Shown: piece by piece, positions 46,624 through 58,055 of the stretch | How positions within the stretch are numbered: the first letter of the stretch is position 1 | Layout: each line of letters opens with the position of its first letter | Assembly (NCBI GenBank): GCA_947579605.1 | Contig: OX388305.1 | Coordinates: 36,965,542 to 37,029,541 of the forward strand | Reading direction: 5' to 3' | Origin: Athripsodes cinereus | Taxonomy: Eukaryota > Arthropoda > Insecta > Trichoptera > Leptoceridae | DNA length: 64,000 bases | Program-made: the position numbers and the translations under genes | The notes under the pieces: generated by a model | What the model was told of the DNA's origin: nothing | Seen by the model: the letters and a program-made list of their open reading frames with translations, nothing else | Database searches by the model: none

Positions 46624-47964
46624 CTAAAATATTCCACTGTCATTTGGTAGTTGGTCCTCGTCTGTAGTATTTTCAAATACACAGTCATTAGCAGTTTTTC
46701 TCAATTCGTGAATCAGCAACTTATGTCTCTTGAGAGTACACGAAAGTCTGAATTCCTTGAAACAAATATCACAAGTAAAAGCTTTGATGCCAGTGTGAAT
46801 CAACTTGTGCCGACGTAATGCCTTAGCATCAGACAATTTTTTAGTACATACATCACACTGAAAAGGATTACAATCACTATGGGCCACTATCTTATGAGTC
46901 TTCAGTGATGTTACCTCTGTATATTTTTTGTCACACAAATCGCAACTGTATTTTTTGTCTTTTGTGTGTGTTAATAAATGTCTCTGTAGATTTCCAGAAG
47001 CTCCAAATCGTTTATCACAATACGTACAGGTGTATTCTTTGATACCGGAATGTGTTTTCATATGACGTTGCAAATGTCCCGATTGACGAAATTTCAAGTT
47101 GCAGATGTGACATTCGTAAGGCTTTATATCTTTGTGTAATAATTTATGTCTGTTTAAAGTTCCAACTAAAGAAAATGTTTTAAAGCAAACATCACATTGG
47201 TTGATTTTATCTTTCTTGTGTTTTGATAATTTGTGAGCTGTCAGTTCTGTAGACAGGGTAAATACTTCATCACAATAATCACACTCAATGCGCTTATGAA
47301 TTGTTTTGTGTTTATTTAAATGACTTGACTGAGTAAATTTTCGAGGACAAAGATTACACCCAAATGGCTTTTCTCCACTATGAACAAAATTGTGTAATTT
47401 GAGATGCGATAAACGTAGAAATGATTTAGAACACTCTTCACATTTATGTTCTTTCCGTTTTTCAGTCACATTATGGCCTTTATCATCTGAGGAGCTGTTG
47501 TACTCTTCCAAGGAAGTATTTAGTCCAGTGTTGTATTGCTCATCTACCAAAAAGTTCAATTCTTGATGGTTATCACCTTCATACTTCTCCCATTCAATGT
47601 TAACTGTTTGCCCCACTATGTCATCCTCTTCAAACCTATTATCCTTTATAGAATTCCCACATATCACATCATCCTCCTCATTAGCAGAGAAATATTTTTC
47701 CCTTTTCAATGGTGGGACACAGATTTCTATGAATTCTTTACATTCTGATTTCACAGGACTATATTCTAGTGGTTCACTTTTAATGCTTGTGCTCTCTATT
47801 AAGAAATCCACTTGTGTTTCCTTTTTGATATCATCTTCGTTACAGACATAATACTGCGATGTGGAATCTGTCTCTTGTTTAACATTTTTAACTGTTATTT
47901 TAAAGGATTCATCTTTATTGGATGAATTCGCCAATTTCATGTTACTTTCTGGGGTTGTTTTCAT
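46624..47964 (-). CDS. C2H2 zinc-finger protein, 9 fingers, 446 aa
   Basis: Intronless coding region. The N-terminal ~170 residues are acidic and Ser-rich with sumoylation-type motifs (VKQE, IKSE, VKSE). Nine tandem fingers run from HKCEECSKSFLRLSHLKLH to FTCDICFKEFRLSCTLKRH, with the canonical linker SGEKPF after finger 1. Finger 3 has H-x4-H spacing and finger 8 (CTKKLSDAKALRRH) lacks the usual Phe. A short acidic tail (DEDQLPNDSGIF) ends the protein. A likely acceptor (TATTGAAG) sits 8 bases before the ATG, so a 5' exon is expected upstream. It is divergent from the zinc-finger gene at 49222. Probably a nuclear regulator with unknown targets. Confidence 0.92.
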   Translation of the reverse strand: MKTTPESNMKLANSSNKDESFKITVKNVKQETDSTSQYYVCNEDDIKKETQVDFLIESTSIKSEPLEYSPVKSECKEFIEICVPPLKREKYFSANEEDDVICGNSIKDNRFEEDDIVGQTVNIEWEKYEGDNHQELNFLVDEQYNTGLNTSLEEYNSSSDDKGHNVTEKRKEHKCEECSKSFLRLSHLKLHNFVHSGEKPFGCNLCPRKFTQSSHLNKHKTIHKRIECDYCDEVFTLSTELTAHKLSKHKKDKINQCDVCFKTFSLVGTLNRHKLLHKDIKPYECHICNLKFRQSGHLQRHMKTHSGIKEYTCTYCDKRFGASGNLQRHLLTHTKDKKYSCDLCDKKYTEVTSLKTHKIVAHSDCNPFQCDVCTKKLSDAKALRRHKLIHTGIKAFTCDICFKEFRLSCTLKRHKLLIHELRKTANDCVFENTTDEDQLPNDSGIF

Positions 47965-49221
47965 CTTGACATCTTCAATATTTTAAAGAAAATACATAAG
48001 TTTGTAAAAATAAAAACACTAATTTATATGTTGATGCAGATAAAGTCCAACTTCCGAATTAATCGTCTTTCTCGTCATTTTAAATAATCTTTGATATTCA
48101 ATGAAAATCCTCTTGTTTTCTTGAATTTTTCGATTTGAATGAAATATACATACGGAATTTTTAACTGAATCTCACAGAATATGTTTTAATATGATTATCC
48201 AAAACTTTAAATCGAATCACAACATATTTGAAATTGTATTATATGAATTTCACAAAACAAAACCGCAAAAATCCCTCGCATACCATAACACCGCATCTTT
48301 CATTATTATTTCTTCATCACGTTCAGTGTCAAATGTCAAACAAAACGTCAATAATAAATCAGTATTACAAGTATTCATATACAAATGTATTTATCATGTT
48401 TTTAAATTTTGAAATAGATAAGATATAATAATAATGCAGAAAGAGTAGAACTTGTTTTTCAATAATTCAAATTGGGATATTAAATATCCCAATATGAAAT
48501 TTTCATATGTTAATTTTATTTTTCTCATAAAATTAATAAATCATAATACTCGATAACATTCCAGAGTTGTGGCAATACCGAATCTCGTTCAGCCAACATG
48601 GTGACGCACAGCGCTGGATGTTTGTTGTCATCAGTTTATAAAAATATGTAAAGTTGATTTAAGTGTAGATTAATAATGATTTTTGAAAATTGAATATATT
48701 TAATGCTAATTTACTTGATTTTCAAGATTTGATTCTCATATTTTAAAAATAATTTGCCCAAAATGGCTTGTGAATGGCGTTTGACATATTGTGTTGTAGA
48801 AATTTATTTATTATAGTTTGTAAGATTGTTTTGTAAGTGGCATATCATACTAATTCATTATGACATTCATAATTCATCATTTTCAAGTTTCTTTTATACA
48901 ATACAACAACATTTAACGAGCGCATTAAATCATCTTCATCTGATATTTTCCTTTCTAGAGTTTTATGTTATTTTGAAATGTTTTTGTGTTAGAAAGCGCA
49001 ATTTATATAGAATATAGTTATTTACACTAACCCTTACAGTGAATTTTATATTATTACTTATTCTCTGCTAGTTTCTCGTAGTATTTAATAAAAACATGTA
49101 GATTATTGAGTTGTATATTAATAATTTACAATTTGCCTTTCTCATTACCCAGATGATGATGCCACCTTAGGACTATAACACTCACCATAGTCTGGCTCAT
49201 CTGTGAGTTGTGTTTTGTAAA
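47965..49221. promoter_or_regulatory. Divergent promoter region between two zinc-finger genes
   Basis: The 1.26-kb spacer separates the starts of the minus gene (47964) and the plus gene (49222). The GC-richest part (about 48560-48640, GAATCTCGTTCAGCCAACAT and GACGCACAGCGCTGG) is a plausible start region for the plus gene. GTGTCAAATGTCAAAC near 48328 is a repeated TGTCAAA motif. No TATA box or mapped start can be claimed. No transposon is recognised here. Confidence 0.4.
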
Positions 49222-52200
49222 ATGGAGTTGGAAATGGATAAAAAACCGGTGGAAAAGAAGGATGTAGTGAGAATTACTTATAAACTTGTAAAAAAGGAGG
49301 GAGGTATCAAAATAACAAAACAGTCCACTAGAGAACAGGTTTGTTATTCATCATATAATATTATTAACTTACTTTTGTATATACATAAGTAGAATTATCA
49401 TTGAAAAAAAATTATGTTGGATTTTTATTCAAAAAATAGAATCTCTCGATTGTAAGTTCAATACTCTTATAGCCAGGCTACTGACATACCAGTGTAAACT
49501 GTTTTATACATATATTCTTTCTGATTTAATAACTATTTATTTTTAAAATATTTATCAGTCAATTAAAATAATAATTCAGAGGTTTACTGTGAGAATGAAA
49601 ACTTGTAAAATAAATTAAACATCATGCACAAGCGTGCTCTTGAAACAAAAAATGTGTTAAAGAGAAATACTCAAGTGGAGAAGTATTTCAATTTTGTCAT
49701 TTTCATATGCTCACTTTTTTCTGAATCACATTTCTACTTACTTTACTTTTCGTATGGCTCGGTATGTTGATAAATCTTAACCCATGTAGGCTGTGTCGTA
49801 TCCTCTACAGTCTTGGCTCCAGTGCTGAGAGCCAGTTCACCGCCTCCAGTATTGCTTTATGGATGTCCTGCAGAATTTTTTTGAGATGGCAGTCTTGTAC
49901 TATGTGTCTCGCCGTCTGCACATCTTCACATTCACAGTCAGGGGAATCTCTTTTTCCCCACCTCCAAAGCAAGTAGTTACAGCATCCATGTTCTGTCTTC
50001 ACTTTATTTTGCTGTACCCAAACCTTTCTCGGCAGATTAAAACCAGGTACTTGGATAGTTGGGTCCACTGCCAGATGTTTATTTGTAGTGTCCCCTGTGA
50101 TCCATCTTTCCTTCCATTGTTTTTTAATGTCAAGTTCCCCAGAACTGACATATCTGGTTTTGGGTGTATCTTTTTCATTATTTAATTGTTTGCTATTTTT
50201 AGAAAACCTCAACTAAAAAGTCAGTGCCTATTCCAAAGAAAATGGATGTGGAAGAAGATAATGATGAAGATGAAGATGATCTACCTCTCATCAAGATAAA
50301 CTTCAAGGCCAAAAACAAAAAACCTGCCAGCCGTAAAGCAATAGAGAAACACAAGAAGACTTCAGCTGCAAATAACCAACAACAAAATCAGACACTGGTA
50401 AATATACAAGACCCCCTAGACAAACCGTACTTGGTGATCGACCACAAATGAATTTTCGACAATAACGCATAATTACATGGTACATGTAGGTAGATTGTCG
50501 AAAAGTTCGCCAGTAGTTGATCGCTAAGTACGATTTGTCTACGGCCTCTGTATTGTAACGCACAAACATACATTCTTACATAATAATATATTCATTAGTC
50601 CGACACATGACTTCACCGGATTCATTTAACACATCCGTCATTACATGATCTACTACTACTACTATTACCGCACCATCGTGCCATATTATCCCACAAGTAG
50701 GATTGGTAAGGAATTGACTTTACAATTTTATGAAAAGGATATGGAAAATGGTTATATTTTGACAGATATTTAGTAGGTTTATTTTTACTATTTATATTTC
50801 AATAATCGACTACTGTATGCGACCTGTGAAAGAGATGGATGTTGGTGTCGAGCTGAATGGGTTTCGGGTGAATGCATTGATGTACGCAGATGATTTGGTG
50901 TTAATGGCTGAGAGTGAAAGGGACTTACAAGAGATTGTTACGTGTGTGTATGATAGTTGCAATTTGAATGGTTTGAAAATGAATGTTATGAAGACGAAAG
51001 TTCTTGTTTTTGAAAGAGAGAATGAAAAAACGATTTGCGAGATTAAAGTTGGTGACGAATGTTTGGAGCAAGTAAGTGAGTATGTATATTTGGGAAGTAT
51101 GTTTACGAGGGATGGAAGATGCGATAGGGACATTGAAAGAAGGAAAGTGGCCGGTGCTAGAGTGAACGGTGCACTTCGACCCATTGTCAGCAATGGCAAT
51201 GTGTCGAACATGGCTAAAATGCTGGTGCACAATACCATTCTGGTACCGTCACTTACGTATGCAAGCGAGACATGGACGTGGCTGAAGAAGGACGAAAGTG
51301 GAATAAATGCAGTGGAGATGCGATCGTTAAGAAGAATGGTTGGTAAAACGCTGCGTGATAGAGTGAAGAATGAGGATATTAGAAGAATGAGCGGATGCAA
51401 GAAGAGTGTTGTGGACAGAATGCGCGTGAATAAACTACGGTGGTTTGGACACGTTGAACGAATGAACGAAGTAAGAATGACAAAGAGGATATACTTGTCT
51501 GAAAGAAAAGGTGTGAGGAAGCGCGGACGTCCGAGAACCACGTGGCTTGATCACGTGGATCAAATTCTCAAGGACGGCCGCGTGTTGAGTAAGAGGAATC
51601 GACGTGCGTGTATGAGAAACTGTATGAATGTGGAGGAAGCGAAGGAAGTGTGTAAAGATAGATCTGTGTGGCGTTCCGTTCTCTCTGCCTACCCCACTTG
51701 GGATACGGCGTGAGGGTATAGTATAGTATAGTAGTAGTATATTAGGAATGCATTAGGAATGAACAAGCAGACATTATTTTCAAAAAAATTGATAAATATT
51801 CCAATTAGTGTTTTTCTCAAAACTACTGATCACTCCAATTTTAGTCACTACTATAAAATTGTAAAAAAGTTGTAGTACTGCAAATAAAGTTGAAGTTATT
51901 TTTAATATTCACAGGCTACTAACACAATGCCTAAGAAGGATGAAGAACCCTCCGTGAAAGTGAAACCGTCGTATTGCAAAATATGCTTCATCAAAATGCC
52001 CAATGACAAAGAGGCATTAGAGCATGAGAGGTGCCATGACACATTTCGCAATCCAGATGGCAGGTGGGCTTGTATCATTTGTTCAGATCAGTTTCCCTTT
52101 TACTGTGATCTCTTAAACCATTTCCTAAACCATCGTGACATATTGGAACTCTACAGTGTGTACCTCAGCAATCTGGATACTTCATTAGATATGAAGAATC

Positions 52201-53954
52201 ACGAAGCATACAGTGATGAAGAAAGTGATGAATTAGAAATGGATCTCAAAGATGAAGCGGATTTTGGTGATGAAAATAAAGAAGAATCTAACTTGATCAC
52301 AGATAATAAAAACAAAACGGAGGGCGATAGGATAGTGAGGAGTGAAGATGTGAATGAGAGCAGTTATACAGAAGCTGCTGTGAAACATGGTAATATCAAA
52401 GAGAATGATAATATTCTCTGTACTGTTACTGTTAAAACAGAACCCAATGATGAGGCACATCATCAACATGATGCCTCTGCATATGAACATTACCATGATC
52501 CAGACAATAGTGCCTTGTTTAGAAATGTGAGTGAATGCTTGAAGCTAGAAGCTGAAGGCTTTACTCTCAAAAAGGAACTGTTGGATGATAGTGTTTTTAC
52601 TGAAGAGGCCGATCATGCATATGATGATGGATTCAATGATAATGACTCTGATGAAGACAAACCACTCAGTTCACAAATTGTCAAGAAGCACAAAAAGAAG
52701 AAGAAGAAAAAGAAATCAGAAAAGGAGAATTCGGAATTAAAAATAATTAAAAAGAATAAAAAATTAAAGAAGAAAAAGTTGCCCGAAAGTGATGAATGTT
52801 TAAGCGATGAACAGACATTGAAAAAACATAAAAAATATCTTGGTTCAGAAGAACGTCCAAAGATTCCATACTCAAAGTTTTACAGAATGCAAAAGTGTGA
52901 GGAATGTGATTTTGAAACATCCAAGAAAGTGGACATGGAAACACACAGTGCAATACATGTGGATGGGGAACCTATTCTGTGTGAACTCTGTGACTTTAGG
53001 TGCAAAATAGAAAGGCAATTGTTAAGACATAAACGCTTAGTGCATGAAGGTTATAAGTTTGCTTGTGATTCGTGTGACTTTACATCCAAGACAATAGCTA
53101 ATCTGAGAGGGCACATGGTGGTGCATGGAGAACGTAAGATCGGTTGCAACATTTGTGGGAAGATGTTCAGACGAAAGAACAACTTAAACGATCATCTCAA
53201 GACACACACAGATGACAGACCTTACAAGTGTCCCGAGTGCCCCAAAACATTTAAAGATCCAAAAGGATACAAGATGCATTTGCTAGGAGCGCACAACATT
53301 GTACAACGTCTGACTTGTGGTTACTGTGAATTTGAAACAGATTATCGTGATGAACTGAATATGCACAAAGCTTCTCTACATCACTCTCTATACATGCGGC
53401 TGGCTCCAGTGAGGAATGAGAATGGGCAGATGGTTGATTCCATTATATACGCTTGCAACATGTGCGAGTACATCGCCACAACAGAAGCCAACTTGAAGAG
53501 TCATTTGATTGTACACGATGAGAAGAGAATATCTTGTGAAGTTTGTGGAAAATTATTTAGACGTCTGGGTAATCTATTAGAACATCAACGCTCCCATAGT
53601 GAAAACCGTCCATTTGTTTGCCCGGTATGTCCGGCAAAAGCTTTTAAAGACAATAAATCTTATCGTAGGCATATTGCTCGTCAACACGATATGATTGAAA
53701 TGATTAAATGTGATATTTGTGATTACAAAACGCATACTCAAGGCTTGATGCGCTTCCATGCCATGAAACACAGTGGACAATTGAGATTTAAATGCAATGA
53801 GTGCTCGTACGCTTGCATGACACGTAACACCATGCAAAGGCATAAGTTGGTTCATAAAGATGTGCTTCCTGTTTATAATTGTGAATTATGTGACTTCCAA
53901 TCTGTCTCGGATCGAGCTGTCAAGAGACACAAACAAGTGCACGCTGAAAAATAG
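49222..53954 (+). CDS. C2H2 zinc-finger protein, 14 fingers, 783 aa, 3 exons
   Basis: Exons 49222-49338, 50203-50397 and 51915-53954 (117+195+2040 bases), all phase 0 with GT-AG sites. Residues 1-104 are Lys-rich with an acidic run (EEDNDEDEDD). Two fingers (YCKICF...HERCH, WACIICSDQF...HFLNH) lie at about 125-180. A long acidic linker with VKTEP, then a strong poly-Lys nuclear signal (about 361-396), precedes twelve fingers to the end (from KCEECDFETSKK to YNCELCDFQS...HKQVH). Several are of the short CDF/CDY type found in REST-like polydactyl proteins. Fingers in 53059-53400 and 53449-53775 form two similar blocks. The start is the first ATG in frame; the upstream TTG/GTA codons are not starts. 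Introns hold LINE fragments. The poly(A) signal AATAAA is at 54106-54111. Confidence 0.9.
49790..50190 (-). mobile_element. Non-LTR retrotransposon C-terminal fragment in intron 1, minus
   Basis: A 135-codon frame ending at 49805 reads WKERWITGDTTNKH, VWVQQNKVKTEHGCCNYLL, WGKRDSPDCECEDVQTARH and IVQDC, the Cys-rich tail typical of Jockey/I-type ORF2 proteins. It lies antisense in intron 1 of the 14-finger gene. The frame is open but lacks RT and tail, so it is a fragment. Confidence 0.75.
50800..51740 (+). mobile_element. PTWDTA-family LINE, RT half of ORF2, in intron 2
   Basis: A 298-codon frame (50817-51713) starts just before the RT YADD box (NALMYADDLVLMAES) and continues through VSEYVYLGSMFTRDG, LRWFGHVERMNEV and KRGRPRTTWLDHVD to PTWDTA. 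It is followed by a GTATAGTATAGTATAGTAG tail. It is 5'-truncated but open from YADD to the stop, the best-preserved of four copies in the window. The microsatellite-like tail and W-GHVER motif suggest an RTE-like lineage. Confidence 0.92.
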
Positions 53955-54969
53955 TAAATATAATATTATAATTTAGTGAATTCTGATGATAATATCACAT
54001 TGTTTAAGTTAAACAATCAAATCTCCACATTTCGTACTAAATAATTGTAACAATTATTGTACCTTGATAAAGTGTACATATGTGTAACAATATAATGTGA
54101 TGTGTAATAAATTATTATGTAGGTAGGTAGGTAATACAATAAATTATTGTGAACACATTTGTAATTCTTTGAGAATTACAAATTTGTTCTAAACAAAATA
54201 TGTAATCACATTCAATATGAAATAATATACAGATCATGCTATCCCAATTCTCTTCAAATTACTTGAGTAGAATATTTCTTTTTAAATTATAATAATTGTT
54301 ACAGATTTCTCTGTATGTTTGTTTACTTGTGACAAATAAAATGTAAACGTAAATACATATTTATCACTTGTGATAATCAAGTACATTTAATAATCCAATC
54401 AAAACTTCATTATGTTAAATTATATTAATTACGACAATGTGTTGTTGCTTGAAAATGACAGGTTAACTTGTGAAATTAGTTGTGCCTTTGTTTCAAAACA
54501 TTATTCAAATGCTTGTTTTTTTATGTATTATCGTTGCATATTCAAAAAGAGATATGTGCGAACTTTTTTATTATGCGTTCTGTTTAAAAACTGTTCATTA
54601 CGGTGTGCTGGAGCCGAATGCAAGTGTGCCGCGGCCAAATACGATGTATTTTATTTTTTCAATTTTTCATTATGTATTTAATACACAATGATAAATTATT
54701 TTTCAAAATATTGTATAGAATAATTATTATAACTAAATAATATTTCAATGGTCCCCCAGCGTGGTGCCAACTGTTGAAAACTGCCTTGTGTGCTTTGTAT
54801 ATACTATTGCCCCACTGAAAAAATAATTAATTTTGGTGTACCGCAGAATTCTAGGAAGAAATTTGGTGTGCCTTGAAATTCTGGGAAGAAGTTTGGTGTG
54901 CCGCGGAATCCTAGGAAGAATTTTGGTGTGCCGTAGATGAGAAAAGGTTGCGGAGCACTGCATTACAAC
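53955..54969. other. 3' flank of the 14-finger gene with a 31-bp-type repeat and hAT end
   Basis: 53955-54400 is AT-rich 3' UTR and flank. 54830-54935 has about three diverged tandem units of roughly 33 bases (TTTGGTGTGCCGCGGAATCC, then TAGGAAGAA). It ends in GAAAAGGTTGCGGAGCACTG (54941-54960), the inverse of the hAT-type terminus at 35826. 54412-54691 has chance open frames with no domain. Confidence 0.55.
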
Positions 54970-56956
54970 TAGTGATGTAATGAATATTCGCAATGCGAAT
55001 ATTTGCATATTTATTCGCATATTTCAAAGTATTCGCATTCGTATTCGCAAAAAAATATGCGAATGTTTTGTGAATATTATTTCGGTAATAAAGTATCAGA
55101 TATTTGGTAAAAGTACCGGATACTTACCCTAATTCTTCCGGGGGGGGCATCTTGTCGGAGGGGACTTCCTCTGGAGGGGTGCCTCACTCGGGGGATGAGA
55201 GAGATATCATTGAGATGGAGGACGATGCGAGCCCGCTCGCAAGTCCGAACTCATTGACGAGCTCAGGTAGGGAGGAAGAACTGCTTTCAGCAGAAGAAGG
55301 GGAAGACAATGCCCAAGTAGTGGAAATGGTCCAGGAGTAAGAGGCTTGCACTCTTAACAGTAGATAATAATTTATCACAAAGTATATATATTTATATAAG
55401 TATAAATATATAATATAAATAAGTAAATAAAAATTAACACAAAATCAACAAATACTATCACCAGGATAGCTCAGGTAAACTTGCATCATGCTAGGGGAGC
55501 CTCTGCTGCCATTGCGAACATGTTTGCTAAAACTAGCCTGGGAATTGTGTTAATACAGGAACCTTGGATTTACAAGGGACAGATCAGAGGTCTGTCTAGT
55601 TTGGGTGCTAAAGTAATCTGGGATATGAGGACTGACAAACCAAGAGCTTGCATCTTGATAAGGGACAACATTAAATATATGTCTCTGTCGGAATTCATGT
55701 CTCGTGATCTAGTACCCATCCGAGCAAGTATCGATATGGGTGATACATGTCGAGATATAGTAATTGCAACGGCATACTTTGACTATCATGGGCCAGCGCC
55801 ACCATTAGAAGTTCAAAGTTTAGTAAATTATTGTAGTAATAACAACCTCCCTCTCATACTGGGGTGTGATGCAAATGCTCATAACACTATGTGGGGGAGT
55901 AGTGATATAAACAGAAGAGGCGAAGAACTCCTAGAATTCATCCTGACTGAAAACCTAGATATATTGAATGTGGGAAGTGACCCCACATTTATCACTAGAG
56001 TAAGACAGGAAGTATTAGATATTACACTCTCAAGTGGGAATATCAACAGAATGGTCAAGAGATGGAGGGTTTCGCTGGAACCCTCTCTCTCCGACCACAA
56101 AATCATAAGATTTGATTTAGAAGGCCTGTCTATAAAGACAGATCTTGTAAGAAATCCCAGGAAAACAGACTGGGAAGGATGTATGACCTGTCTTAAGCAC
56201 AACTTAGAACTGGTCAATTCTAAAGTAAAAAACCATTATGAACTAGAACAGGCTGTACAAGACTTAAATGTAGCAATTTTGGATGCATACGAGTCAAATT
56301 GTCCTGTTCGAGAGAAAAGAAGTTGTAGGGAAGTGCCTTGGTGGAACAACAAACTGTCAAATCTAAGGGCCTCAGTGCGACGATTATACAATCGTGCAAG
56401 AGGGGGTGGAGACTGGCAGGAGTACACTGAGGCACTCACCAACTACAACAAAGAAATAAGGAAAGCAAAGCGAAAAAGCTTTAGAGATTTTTGTGAAGGA
56501 ATCACTGACACTCCGATAGCAGCCAGACTACACAAAGCACTGGCCAAAGGAGGGTTACAGGGACCAGTGTCTCTCAAAAAACCCGATGGAAACTACACCG
56601 AGAGTGAGGAGCAGAGAGCACTTCTGCTGTTAGAAACTCACTTCCCAGGCAGTCAAACCGTCGAAGCAGACTTGGAGCACACAATGTGTTACAAATCTAA
56701 GAAAGAAGATTGGGAAATGACAAAGACAGTCTGCACCTCGGGGCGGCTGAAGTGGGCCATAAACTCATTTCAGCCATACAAATCACCGGGAGTAGATGGC
56801 ATTCTCCCAGTTCTACTTCAGAAGGGACAGAAAGAAATCTTTCCACATCTTTTAAGAATCATAAGAAGCAGCCTAGCTCTGGGGTATATACCCAGATCGT
56901 GGCGCAGAGCACGTGTGACTTTCATACCAAAAAATGGTAAGAAGGACTCGACTAAC

Positions 56957-57361
56957 AGTAGTGTACATGGACACAACATGCGGACTTCAAACAATATAAG
57001 AAACATTATACCCAGAACAAATAAAGTTCGAGATGGTTTCTTGTACTCTGCTGTTATGATTTATAACAGTTTGCCTGACCAATTGAAGAAATGTAAAAAT
57101 CCTAAGGAGTTTGGAAAGAGGATTCAAGAGTTAGTAATGACTTCTCAATGTTTGTGATGGTGTTTTGTGTTTTTTGTTTTCAATAGTGTTGCTGTTCTGT
57201 GATTTCTTTGCTCTGGTGTCTTATATTTTACTATAATATCAAATAATTCAAATTTATGAATTGTTTTACCAGATTTGTAATACTGCACGCCTCTGACACC
57301 AGCAACCTTAGTTGCTGTTTTGAGGTATTGTTTATGATTGAATAAAATTGAATAAATTGAA
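56957..57361 (+). mobile_element. 5'-truncated LINE 3' end inserted in the RT domain
   Basis: Just after FIPKNGKKDSTN the frame runs into foreign text (GHNMRTSNNIRNIIPRTNKV, FLYSAVMIYNSLPDQLKKC, stop at 57156-57158). A 3' UTR and a TTGAATAAAATTGAATAAATTGAA tail follow, and then the host RT motif resumes in frame at about 57362. The insert is a Jockey-like ORF2 C-terminus like that at 12120-12365. Confidence 0.8.
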
Positions 57362-57872
57362 CCCTTCCAAAGTCATACAGACCCATCAGTCTAACTTCAT
57401 TCCTGCTAAAGACGATGGAGAAAGTAGTAGACAACTACATAAGAAGCGAGCTACTGGATAAAACACCACTACATCCAAATCAGCATGCATACAGGGTAGG
57501 AAGATCCACGGACTCCGCCCTGTGTGAGCTGACCGAGTTAATCCAGAAGAGCCTCGACAATAAAGAAATAGCTCTGTGTGCATTCTTGGACATAGAAGGA
57601 GCTTTTGACAACACCTCCCATGAGGCAGTCGAAGAAGCGCTAAAGAAAAGAGGAGTAGGCAGCACAATATCCAGATGGATAAAACATATGCTGGCCACAA
57701 GAACTGCGGAATCCAAAGTAGGAGAAAACAACATTAAAGTTGCAACCACAAGAGGATGTCCGCAAGGAGGAGTCCTATCACCCCTCATCTGGAGTCTAGT
57801 TGTAGACGAAATACTCGGGAAACTCACCGAGCACAGATACCATGTAAATGGATATGCCGATGACATAGTCAT

Positions 57873-58055
57873 TGTTATATATATTAAGGTTGGCAACATT
57901 AGACACTGGCTGTATGAAAAGTGACAGGAAGGCCGGCGGGAGAGGAGGAAACTAGAAGGTCACTAAAAAGGAAGTTAAACATGTGCTTTTGAATAAAACC
58001 TCATTGTTAATAAAGTATCGTTTTATTTATTAAAAATATAAAACCAAACAGTCAT
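57873..58055 (+). mobile_element. 183-bp insertion after the RT YADD box, flanked by AGTCAT
   Basis: Six bases AGTCAT occur on each side (57867-57872 and 58050-58055). The insert has TATATATATTAAGG at the start, a GC-richer core (GGAAGGCCGGCGGGAGAGG), two AATAAA-type signals and an AT-rich tail. It looks like a short retroposed sequence (SINE or mRNA 3' end) but I do not recognise it. Confidence 0.65.

Noticed and set aside
51927..53954. Zinc-finger gene starting at the ATG at 51927
   Set aside because: The exon is open upstream to a good acceptor at 51914, and two upstream exons join in phase, so the start at 49222 is preferred; a shorter isoform remains possible.
54412..54691. 89-codon and 73-codon overlapping frames
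   Set aside because: AT-rich 3' flank of a gene; two frames compete and neither has recognisable features.
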